In this document: one piece after another, positions 1 to 6,647 of the stretch
Position numbering within the stretch: position 1 is the stretch's first letter
How the letters are laid out: each line of letters starts with the position of its first letter
Source: Streptomyces sp. WAC 04229
GTDB lineage: Bacteria; Actinomycetota; Actinomycetes; Streptomycetales; Streptomycetaceae
Length of the DNA stretch: 39,289 nucleotides
Assembly (NCBI RefSeq): GCF_003947455.1
Contig: NZ_QHJH01000057.1
Coordinates: 1 to 39,289 of the forward strand
Direction: 5' to 3'
Program-made: the position numbers and the translations under genes
Notes under the pieces: model-generated
What the model saw: only the letters and a program-made list of their open reading frames with translations
Database searches by the model: none
What the model was told of the DNA's origin: nothing

Positions 1-19
1 AGATGTGTATAGGAGACAG
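1..19. other. Tn5/Nextera mosaic-end adapter remnant
   Basis: The first 19 bases match the transposase mosaic end AGATGTGTATAAGAGACAG at 18 of 19 positions, differing only at base 12 (G instead of A). A match this close at the very first base is best explained as untrimmed library adapter, so native sequence probably begins near base 20. Confidence 0.9.
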
Positions 20-215
20 GGGCGTGCCTTGACGCACGCGGTATCCCGGCAAACACCCCGGTTGGCCGTAAAGACGGGTTGATTTCGCATAATTGCAACG
101 TCCGCGTCCGCGGACCCCGCCGACTGCCGTAGCATCCTCTACTGACCGTCCCATCCGCTCCTCGGTCAACGCGTCCACCGTCGAGCGCAGTTGGTCCGGT
201 GTCCGTGGAGGTTCC

Positions 216-1523
216 ATGAAGCATCGCGGCAGACACCGCCGGCGCAGGCGGGGACGGGCGCTGCGCGCGGCCCTGACCGGGGCGGCCCTCGCCCTGACCG
301 GCGCCGCCACACTGATCAGCGCCTCACAGGCCACGGTCGCCGACGACCCCGGCAGCCTCAAGCCCCTGACCTCCGCCGCCGAGACCGACGCCCTGCGGCT
401 GACGGAGCACCGCGTCCCCGCCCCCTGGCTCGACCGGCTCTCCGACGCCATGGGCGAACCGGTGGGCGTCGACGCCGTACTCGACTCCGCCGACCGCACC
501 CTGCGCGACGCCGCCGACTGCACCGCGGGAGAGAAGGAGTCCCTGCCGGTCTCCCCCGCCGCCACCCGCGCCTACTGCTGGGACGAGGCCGACACCGAGG
601 GCTGGCTGCCCGGCGCGGTCACCACCTCGGGCGACGCGGACGAGGACGGGACCTGGGGGGCCCACCGCGTCATCGTCTCCGCCTGGTCCCGGGACGACGG
701 CACCCCCCAGGGCGGTCTCGCCCGGGTCTCGTTCGTCGACGCCGACGACCCCGACCGCCTCGGCTACACCTCGGCACTCCTCGCCGTCCCGGTCGACGGC
801 GGCCACGACTACCGGGGGCTCGCCTCCCCGGTCACCGGCATGGTCTGGTACCAGGACAAGCTGCTGGTCACCACCGCCGCCGGGGACCGCGACGCGCTGT
901 ACGTGTACGAGGTGGACCGCGTCCAGCGCGCCACCACCGCGGCCTCGGCGGTCGGACGGGTGCCGGGCGGCTGGGCGGCCAACGGTCACCGCTACGTACT
1001 GCCCGCCGTCGCCTCGTACCGCCTCCCCGACACCGACGACGCCGCGCGGCCCGGCGCGATCTCCCTGGACCGCGGCACCTCCCCCGACAGCCTGGTGGCG
1101 GGCGAGCGGGTGGCCGCGGACGGCGACCGCCCCACCCGGCTGTGGCGCTACCCGCTGAGCACCGACCCGGACCGCAGCGGCCTCGCGGCCACCGACTCCG
1201 CCGGACACGTGGACGCGGTGGAGGCGTACGAGACCGGGGCGGCCGAGGTCGGCGGCGTGCTCTCGCACCGCCCGGCGGGCGCCGCACGCACCGACTGGTA
1301 CCTGGACCGCGCGGCCGGCGGCCACGACGGACGCGGCACCCTGTGGCGCCAGGACACGGAGGGCGCCCGGGCCACCGAGTGCGGCTCCGACGGCTCGCAG
1401 CGCTGCTGGAGCGGACAGGCCGGCTCCCTCTCCTACTGGGCGCGGACCGGTGAGGTCTGGTCCCAGTCCGGCAGCATGCTGTTCGCCCTGCCGCTGAGGT
1501 CCATCGAGGACGCGCTCGACTGA
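216..1523 (+). CDS. Secreted protein of unknown function
   Basis: A protein of 435 residues that I do not assign to a family. The N-terminus has an arginine-rich n-region (RHRRRRRGRALR, about residues 6-17), a hydrophobic Ala/Leu stretch to about residue 35, and a likely signal-peptidase site near SASQA, so export is expected. The mature part is acidic and Asp/Gly-rich. It has four cysteines (CTAGEK, AYCWDE, TECGSDG, RCWSG), enough for two disulfides outside the cell, and repeated Trp/Tyr-containing segments that could be blades of a beta-propeller-like fold; that last point is only an impression. The ATG at 216 is chosen because GGAGG at 207-211 sits just upstream; the reading frame continues upstream to 93 without support. 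It precedes the acetyltransferase by 66 bases, and no functional link between them is visible. Confidence 0.8.
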   Translation: MKHRGRHRRRRRGRALRAALTGAALALTGAATLISASQATVADDPGSLKPLTSAAETDALRLTEHRVPAPWLDRLSDAMGEPVGVDAVLDSADRTLRDAADCTAGEKESLPVSPAATRAYCWDEADTEGWLPGAVTTSGDADEDGTWGAHRVIVSAWSRDDGTPQGGLARVSFVDADDPDRLGYTSALLAVPVDGGHDYRGLASPVTGMVWYQDKLLVTTAAGDRDALYVYEVDRVQRATTAASAVGRVPGGWAANGHRYVLPAVASYRLPDTDDAARPGAISLDRGTSPDSLVAGERVAADGDRPTRLWRYPLSTDPDRSGLAATDSAGHVDAVEAYETGAAEVGGVLSHRPAGAARTDWYLDRAAGGHDGRGTLWRQDTEGARATECGSDGSQRCWSGQAGSLSYWARTGEVWSQSGSMLFALPLRSIEDALD

Positions 1524-1589
1524 CCCGTGCGGCCAGGGCCTGCCGCCCGGGATCGACAGCTCCGCAAACCGGATGATTCCCTGACCGGC

Positions 1590-2162
1590 ATGACCAACAT
1601 CGCCGTGACCACCTGGTCCCTGGAGCAGACGGCGCCCACCGACCTGCTGCCGGCCGCCGCCCCGGAGGGGGACGTGCGCATCGTCCGCTCCGCGGTGCCC
1701 TCCCCCGAGTTCAGCCGCTTCCTCTACGCCTCGGTCGGCGGCGACATCCGCTGGACGGACCGGCTCGGCTGGAGCCACGCCCGCTGGCAGGAGCACCTGG
1801 ACCGGCCCGGCGTGGAGACCTGGGTCGCGTACGACCGGGGCACGCCCGCCGGGTACGTGGAGCTGACGGCCGGCGACGACGGCGTGGTGGAGATCGAGTA
1901 CTTCGGACTGCTCCCGGCGTTCCGGGGCCGGCGCATCGGCGGCCACCTCCTCTCGTACGGCACCGCCCGCGCCTGGGACCTCGCGGAGCGCTGGCCGGGG
2001 CTGGCCACGACCAAGCGGGTGTGGCTGCACACGTGCAGCAAGGACGGCGAGCACGCCATGGACAACTACCGGCGCCGCGGCTTCCGCCTCTTCGACACCA
2101 AGGTCGAGGAGGAGGCCGACGTGGCCACGCCGGGTCCGTGGCCTGGGGCGTTCCCCCACTGA
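1590..2162 (+). CDS. GNAT family N-acetyltransferase
   Basis: A 190-residue protein with a Gcn5-related acetyltransferase core. The acetyl-CoA pyrophosphate-binding motif A is clear as LLPAFRGRRIGGHLL (about residues 109-123), preceded by the beta-strand GVVEIEYFG and followed by a motif B-like end NYRRRGFRLFDTK. This fits an enzyme moving an acetyl group from acetyl-CoA to an amine; the substrate cannot be read from the sequence. The ATG at 1590 is the start that gives an ordinary N-terminus (MTNIAVTTWSLEQT). No strong ribosome-binding site precedes it, so translation may be coupled to upstream transcription or leaderless. It is an independent gene upstream of the sulfur locus. Confidence 0.85.
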   Translation: MTNIAVTTWSLEQTAPTDLLPAAAPEGDVRIVRSAVPSPEFSRFLYASVGGDIRWTDRLGWSHARWQEHLDRPGVETWVAYDRGTPAGYVELTAGDDGVVEIEYFGLLPAFRGRRIGGHLLSYGTARAWDLAERWPGLATTKRVWLHTCSKDGEHAMDNYRRRGFRLFDTKVEEEADVATPGPWPGAFPH

Positions 2163-2167
2163 CCCCT

Positions 2168-2214
2168 GGCCGGCCCCCGACCCGACCCTCGACCTGACCC
2201 CCGCCTGACCGGCC
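2168..2214 (+). terminator. Weak candidate terminator after the acetyltransferase
   Basis: Six-base arms GGCCGG (2168-2173) and CCGGCC (2209-2214) flank a C-rich stretch directly after the stop codon. There is no U tract, and both arms are self-complementary, so this is a weak call based only on position and pairing. Confidence 0.25.
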
Positions 2215-2254
2215 GGCCTCCTGCCCGGCGGGCGCCCTCCTGTGATCCACAACA

Positions 2255-2315
2255 CCTTGTCTCACTCCACGGGACAAGGATGTCCGCATATTGGACGAAG
2301 CTGGACTGTGTCCAG
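2255..2315 (+). promoter_or_regulatory. Clustered GGAC/GTCC palindromes upstream of the sir leader
   Basis: Three nested inverted repeats lie just upstream of the leader ORF: CCTTGTC (2255-2261) with GACAAGG (2273-2279), GTCC with GGAC around GCATATT, and CTGGAC-TGT-GTCCAG (2301-2315). The AT-rich CATATT at 2287-2292 is a possible -10. The placement suggests operator or promoter DNA for the sulfur operon; the binding regulator is unknown. Confidence 0.45.
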
Positions 2316-2337
2316 ATCGCCGTGCCAGTCTTCCGTC

Positions 2338-2421
2338 ATGCCTGGAACTGGAATTGCCTTGGTGAGTCGGCGGCACGTCGACCTCGGCCGCATGTCCAGC
2401 GCCATCTGTCCGGGCCGCTGA
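2338..2421 (+). CDS. Sulfur-operon leader peptide (27 aa)
   Basis: A 27-codon ORF, ATG at 2338 and TGA at 2419-2421, ends with the motif RRHVDLGRMSSAIC followed by PGR. Short peptides with an RRHVDL core and a cysteine near the stop are a recurring class of putative leader peptides upstream of sulfur and cysteine genes in Streptomyces. The likely role is cis-acting: ribosome progress at the Cys codon (TGT, 2407-2409) reports cysteinyl-tRNA supply and alters folding of the mRNA before sir. A GTG at 2362 in frame is an alternative start that keeps the conserved part. A hairpin at 2477-2495 lies between this ORF and sir. The peptide itself probably has no function after release. Confidence 0.75.
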   Translation: MPGTGIALVSRRHVDLGRMSSAICPGR

Positions 2422-2476
2422 GAGCCCTCTCCAGCACTACCGGATTCCCCGCATCAGCCTCCGCCCGCGCAAGGAA

Positions 2477-2495
2477 GCGCATGTCTGTCATGCGC
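2477..2495 (+). terminator. Attenuator-like hairpin between leader peptide and sir
   Basis: A perfect seven-base stem, GCGCATG (2477-2483) and CATGCGC (2489-2495), closes a five-base loop TCTGT. It lies 56 bases after the leader stop codon and 54 bases before the sir start. There is no U tract, so it could act on Rho-dependent termination or translation rather than as an intrinsic terminator. Confidence 0.45.
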
Positions 2496-2549
2496 CCGTG
2501 CGCGCAGGTCAGAGCCGCTTTCCGTCTGCCTTGAAGGACGTGTCACACC

Positions 2550-4247
2550 ATGGCCGCCACCCCACCCGAGCCTGCCGCCGCGACCCCCCGCCGCAAGGTG
2601 AGCCGTCACCGCGGTGAGGGCCAGTGGGCGGCGGGTCACTTCACCCCGCTCAACGCCAACGAGCAGACCAAGAAGGACGACGACGGTCTCAACGTACGGA
2701 CACGGATTGAGACGATCTACTCCAAGCGGGGTTTCGACTCGATCGACCCCGGCGACCTGCGCGGACGTATGCGCTGGTGGGGGCTGTACACCCAGCGCAA
2801 GCAGGGCATCGATGGCGGAAAGACGGCCGTCCTGGAGCCGGAGGAGCTGGACGACAGCTACTTCATGCTCCGCGTCCGCATCGACGGCGGCGCCCTGACC
2901 ACCGCGCAGCTGCGGGTCGTCGGTGAGATCTCGCAGGAGTTCGCGCGCGGCACGGCCGACATCACCGACCGGCAGAACGTCCAGTACCACTGGATCCGGA
3001 TCGAGGACGTGCCCGAGATCTGGAACCGCCTGGAGGGCGTCGGCCTGTCCACGGTGACCGCCTGCGGCGACACGCCCCGCGTGATGATCGGCTCCCCGGT
3101 GGCGGGCATCGCCGAGGACGAGATCATCGACGGCACGCCGGCGCTGGAGGAGATGAAGCGCCGCGTCCTGAACAACCCCGCGTACTCGAACCTCCCCCGC
3201 AAGTTCAAGACCGCGATCTCCGGGTCGCCGGTCCTCGACGTCGTGCACGAGATCAACGACGTGGCGTTCGTCGGCGTGGTCCACCCCGAGCACGGGCCGG
3301 GCTTCGACCTGTGGGTCGGCGGCGGCCTGTCCACCAACCCGAAGCTGGGCGTGCGGCTGAACGCGTGGGTGCCGATCGACGACGTCCCCGACGTCTACGA
3401 GGGCGTCATCTCGATCTTCCGCGACTACGGCTACCGGCGGCTGCGCAACCGCGCCCGCCTGAAGTTCCTGGTCGCCGACTGGGGCGCGGAGAAGTTCCGC
3501 CAGGTCCTGGAGGACGAGTACCTCAAGCGGAAGCTGACCGACGGCCCGGCGCCCGCCGACCCCACCAGCCGCTGGCGCGACCACATCGGCGTGCACCGGC
3601 AGCGCGACGGCCGTTTCTACGTCGGCTTCGCCCCGCGCGTCGGCCGCGTCGACGGCACCATCCTGACCAAGGTCGCCGACCTGGCGGAGGCGCACGGCTC
3701 GGGCCGGGTCCGCACGACCGTCGAGCAGAAGATGATCATCCTCGATGTCGAGGAGGGGCAGGTCGACTCCCTGGTGGAGTCCCTGGAGGCGCTCGACCTC
3801 ACCGCACGGCCCTCCACCTTCCGGCGCGGCACCATGGCCTGCACCGGCATCGAGTTCTGCAAGCTGGCCATCGTCGAGACCAAGGCGCGCGGCGCCTCCC
3901 TCATCGACGAACTGGAGCGCCGGCTCCCCGACTTCGACGAGCCCCTCACCATCAACCTCAACGGCTGCCCCAACGCCTGCGCCCGCATCCAGACCGCGGA
4001 CATCGGCCTCAAGGGCCAGCTGGTCCTGAACGACCGGGGCGAGCAGGTCGAGGGCTACCAGGTGCACCTCGGCGGCGCCCTCGGCCTGGAGCCCGGCTTC
4101 GGCCGCAAGGTGCGCGGCCTGAAGGTCACGGCGGAGGAGCTGCCGGACTACGTGGAGCGCGTCCTCAAGCGCTTCGAGGCCGAGCGCGAGGACGGCGAGC
4201 GCTTCGCCACCTGGGCGGCCCGCGCCTCCGAGGAGGCCCTGTCATGA
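2550..4247 (+). CDS. sir: Siroheme [4Fe-4S] sulfite/nitrite reductase
   Basis: This 565-residue protein reduces sulfite to sulfide with six electrons, normally from ferredoxin in actinobacteria, using coupled siroheme and a [4Fe-4S] cluster. Two ferredoxin-like halves surround the siroheme-binding domains, and the four cluster cysteines are visible in ACTGIEFC (C431, C437) and NGCPNAC (C473, C477). Tyr80 in GLYTQRKQG and Cys172 in TACGDTPR are 92 residues apart, the same spacing as the Tyr69-Cys161 crosslinked pair described in M. tuberculosis SirA. Length also matches that enzyme (about 560 residues). The ATG at 2550 follows GAAGGA (2533-2538) with an 11-base gap. It is the first structural gene of the sulfur operon and overlaps the next gene by ATGA. 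The cysHCDN context makes sulfite more likely than nitrite as the physiological substrate. Confidence 0.95.
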   Translation: MAATPPEPAAATPRRKVSRHRGEGQWAAGHFTPLNANEQTKKDDDGLNVRTRIETIYSKRGFDSIDPGDLRGRMRWWGLYTQRKQGIDGGKTAVLEPEELDDSYFMLRVRIDGGALTTAQLRVVGEISQEFARGTADITDRQNVQYHWIRIEDVPEIWNRLEGVGLSTVTACGDTPRVMIGSPVAGIAEDEIIDGTPALEEMKRRVLNNPAYSNLPRKFKTAISGSPVLDVVHEINDVAFVGVVHPEHGPGFDLWVGGGLSTNPKLGVRLNAWVPIDDVPDVYEGVISIFRDYGYRRLRNRARLKFLVADWGAEKFRQVLEDEYLKRKLTDGPAPADPTSRWRDHIGVHRQRDGRFYVGFAPRVGRVDGTILTKVADLAEAHGSGRVRTTVEQKMIILDVEEGQVDSLVESLEALDLTARPSTFRRGTMACTGIEFCKLAIVETKARGASLIDELERRLPDFDEPLTINLNGCPNACARIQTADIGLKGQLVLNDRGEQVEGYQVHLGGALGLEPGFGRKVRGLKVTAEELPDYVERVLKRFEAEREDGERFATWAARASEEALS

Positions 4248-4423
4248 CCGAGCGTGCCGCGCCCTTCTACTGCCCCTACTGCGGTGACGAGGACCTGCGT
4301 CCGCACGAGCAGGGTCACGGCGCCTGGGAATGCGCGGCGTGCAACCGCGCATTCCAGTTGAAGTTCCTCGGCCTGCTGGCCCGGGGACTTCAGCCCAACT
4401 CCACGGGAGGGGAACCGATATGA
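4244..4423 (+). CDS. Small zinc-ribbon protein of the sulfur operon (59 aa)
   Basis: A 59-residue protein with two CxxC pairs, CPYCGDED near the start and CAACNRAF in the middle, about 23 residues apart. This is a classic zinc ribbon. It starts inside the sir stop codon (ATGA, 4244-4247) and its own stop overlaps the cysH start (ATGA, 4420-4423), so it is translationally coupled on both sides. A tiny zinc-ribbon gene between sulfite reductase and cysH is a usual arrangement in Streptomyces. Its biochemical role is not established; a partner or stabiliser of the reductase, or metal delivery, are inferences from position only. Confidence 0.85.
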   Translation: MTERAAPFYCPYCGDEDLRPHEQGHGAWECAACNRAFQLKFLGLLARGLQPNSTGGEPI

Positions 4424-5130
4424 CCGCGGTTCGGGAAGAGCGTACGACCGACGAACTCAAGACCCTGGCCGAGCGGGCGGGCCGCGAACTGGAGGACGCC
4501 TCCGCCCTGGAGATCCTCCAGTGGGCGGCCGACACCTTCGGCAGCCGCTTCTGCGTGACCTCCTCGATGGAGGACGCGGTCGTCGCCCACCTCGCCTCCC
4601 GCGCCCTGCCGGGAGTGGACGTCGTGTTCCTCGACACCGGCTACCACTTCCCGGAGACCATCGGCACCCGGGACGCGGTGGAGGCCGTGATGGACGTGAA
4701 CGTCATCACGCTCACCCCGCGCCAGACCGTCGCCGAGCAGGACGCCGAGTACGGCCCCAGGCTGCACGACCGCAACCCCGACCTGTGCTGCGCGCTGCGC
4801 AAGATCAAGCCGCTGGACGAGGGCCTGGCCGGCTACCAGGCCTGGGCGACCGGACTGCGCCGCGACGAGTCCGAGACCCGGGCGAACACCCCCGTGGTCG
4901 GCTGGGACGAGAAGCGGCGGAAGGTGAAGATCTCCCCCATCGCCAAGTGGTCACAGGAAGATGTGCAAACGTACGTCGACGAGCACGGCGTCCTCACCAA
5001 CCCGCTGCTCATGGACGGCTATGCCTCCGTGGGCTGCGCGCCGTGCACCCGCCGCGTGCTGGAGGGCGAGGACGCCCGCTCCGGACGCTGGGCGGGCCTC
5101 ACCAAGACCGAATGCGGACTGCACGGCTGA
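4420..5130 (+). CDS. cysH: Phosphoadenylyl/adenylyl-sulfate reductase, Fe-S type
   Basis: A 236-residue reductase that converts activated sulfate (APS or PAPS) to sulfite and AMP/PAP with thioredoxin. The N-terminal PP-loop-like region (VTSSMEDAVVAHL, about 46-58) and FLDTGYHFPET (70-80) bind nucleotide. The paired cysteines C123-C124 (DLCCALRKIKPL) and C206/C209 (GCAPCTRR) form the CC...CxxC signature of [4Fe-4S] enzymes, which generally prefer APS. The C-terminal ECGLHG supplies the catalytic Cys232. The start at 4420 overlaps the zinc-ribbon stop. The neighbouring APS kinase cysC raises the question of which substrate is used in the cell, because Fe-S reductases usually bypass PAPS. Confidence 0.95.
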   Translation: MTAVREERTTDELKTLAERAGRELEDASALEILQWAADTFGSRFCVTSSMEDAVVAHLASRALPGVDVVFLDTGYHFPETIGTRDAVEAVMDVNVITLTPRQTVAEQDAEYGPRLHDRNPDLCCALRKIKPLDEGLAGYQAWATGLRRDESETRANTPVVGWDEKRRKVKISPIAKWSQEDVQTYVDEHGVLTNPLLMDGYASVGCAPCTRRVLEGEDARSGRWAGLTKTECGLHG

Positions 5131-5173
5131 CATGACGACGACCACCGGACCATCGACTTTCAGGGAGAACCAC

Positions 5174-5710
5174 GTGACGACCGGAGGCACCGTCTGGCTC
5201 ACGGGCCTGCCCAGCGCCGGGAAGACCACCATCGCCCACGAGCTGGCCGGCCGCCTGCGCGAGGAGGGCAGGCGCGTCGAGCTCCTCGACGGCGACGAGA
5301 TCCGCGAGTTCCTCTCCGCGGGCCTCGGCTTCGGCCGCGCGGACCGGCACACCAACGTGCAGCGCATCGGCTTCGTCGCCGAGCTCCTCGCCCGCAACGG
5401 CGTCACGGCGCTGGTCCCGGTGATCGCCCCGTACGCGGAGAGCCGGGACGCGGTCCGCGAGCGCCACGCGGCGAACGGCACGCCGTATGTGGAGGTGCAC
5501 GTGGCCACCCCGGTCGAGGTGTGCTCGGTGCGTGACGTCAAGGGCCTGTACGCCAAGCAGGCCGCGGGTGAGCTGACCGGGCTGACCGGCGTCGACGACC
5601 CGTACGAGGAGCCCCTGAAGCCCGACCTGCGCATCGAGTCGCAGCACCAGACCGTTCAGGAGTCCGCCGCGGCGGTCCACGCCCTGCTCACCGAAAGGGG
5701 ACTGGCATGA
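5174..5710 (+). CDS. cysC: Adenylylsulfate (APS) kinase
   Basis: This 178-residue kinase phosphorylates APS at the 3' position to make PAPS. The P-loop is GLPSAGKT (residues 11-18), followed by LLDGDEIRE (DGDEIR at 39-44) for APS binding and FGRADRHTN in the substrate lid. Length is typical of stand-alone CysC rather than a CysNC fusion. GTG at 5174 is preferred because GGGAGA (5163-5168) precedes it by five bases; the in-frame ATG at 5132 would add 14 residues not expected in the family. The stop overlaps the cysD start by ATGA. With an Fe-S type CysH beside it, PAPS may partly serve sulfotransferases. Confidence 0.93.
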   Translation: MTTGGTVWLTGLPSAGKTTIAHELAGRLREEGRRVELLDGDEIREFLSAGLGFGRADRHTNVQRIGFVAELLARNGVTALVPVIAPYAESRDAVRERHAANGTPYVEVHVATPVEVCSVRDVKGLYAKQAAGELTGLTGVDDPYEEPLKPDLRIESQHQTVQESAAAVHALLTERGLA

Positions 5711-6645
5711 CGACGTCCGTGGCGGCCGTGACGGAGGGCACCGACAGCCCCTACGCCCTCTCCCACCTCGATGCTCTCGAGTCGGAGGCGGTGCACATCT
5801 TCCGTGAGGTGGCGGGTGAGTTCGAGCGGCCGGTGCTCCTGTTCTCCGGCGGCAAGGACTCGATCCTCATGCTGCACCTCGCGCTGAAGGCGTTCGCGCC
5901 CGCGGCGGTGCCGTTCTCGCTGCTGCACGTGGACACCGGGCACAACTTCCCCGAGGTCCTCGACTACCGCGACCGCACCGTCGAGCGGCACGGGCTGCGG
6001 CTGCACGTCGCCTCCGTGCAGGACTACATCGACCGCGGCGTCCTGCGCGAGCGCCCCGACGGGACCCGCAACCCGCTGCAGACCCTGCCGCTGACCGAGA
6101 AGATCCAGGCCGAGAAGTTCGACGCCGTCTTCGGCGGCGGACGCCGCGACGAGGAGAAGGCCCGCGCCAAGGAACGGGTGTTCTCGCTGCGCGACGAGTT
6201 CTCCCAGTGGGACCCGCGCCGCCAGCGCCCCGAACTGTGGAACCTCTACAACGGCCGCCACGCCCCCGGCGAGCACGTCCGCGTCTTCCCCCTGTCCAAC
6301 TGGACCGAGCTGGACGTGTGGCAGTACATCGCCCGCGAGAACATCGAACTGCCCGCCATCTACTACGCCCACGAGCGCGAGGTGTTCGCCCGCTCCGGGA
6401 TGTGGCTGACCGCCGGCGACTGGGGCGGCCCCAAACCCGGCGAAGCCGTGGAGAAGCGGCTGGTGCGCTACCGCACCGTCGGGGACATGTCCTGCACCGG
6501 CGCCGTCGACTCCGGCGCCGACAGCATCGAGAAGGTCATCGCCGAGATCGCCGTCACCCGGCTCACCGAACGCGGCGCCACCCGCGCCGACGACAAGATG
6601 TCCGAGGCCGCGATGGAAGACCGCAAGCGCGAGGGGTACTTCTAG
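5707..6645 (+). CDS. cysD: Sulfate adenylyltransferase subunit 2
   Basis: The 312-residue catalytic subunit of ATP sulfurylase makes APS and pyrophosphate from sulfate and ATP. The PP-loop SGGKDS (residues 47-52) of the ATP pyrophosphatase fold is intact, and HVDTGHNFPEVLDYRD and GGGRRDEEKARAKER follow in the expected places. The C-terminus EDRKREGYF is the usual CysD end. Its ATG lies within the cysC stop, with GAAAGGGG upstream, and cysN follows after two bases. It must work with CysN, whose GTP hydrolysis drives the unfavourable reaction. Confidence 0.97.
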   Translation: MTTSVAAVTEGTDSPYALSHLDALESEAVHIFREVAGEFERPVLLFSGGKDSILMLHLALKAFAPAAVPFSLLHVDTGHNFPEVLDYRDRTVERHGLRLHVASVQDYIDRGVLRERPDGTRNPLQTLPLTEKIQAEKFDAVFGGGRRDEEKARAKERVFSLRDEFSQWDPRRQRPELWNLYNGRHAPGEHVRVFPLSNWTELDVWQYIARENIELPAIYYAHEREVFARSGMWLTAGDWGGPKPGEAVEKRLVRYRTVGDMSCTGAVDSGADSIEKVIAEIAVTRLTERGATRADDKMSEAAMEDRKREGYF

Positions 6646-6647
6646 AC

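Noticed and set aside
324..2255. A 643-codon open frame on the minus strand
   Set aside because: It is antisense to the secreted protein and the acetyltransferase, is rich in Gly/Arg/Val with no domain pattern, and reflects high GC content.
2280..2534. An 84-codon plus-strand frame over the sir leader region
   Set aside because: It overlaps the better-supported RRHVDL leader ORF in another frame and has no family-like features.
5132..5173. Earlier ATG start for cysC
   Set aside because: The GTG at 5174 has a much better ribosome-binding site and gives the normal family N-terminus.
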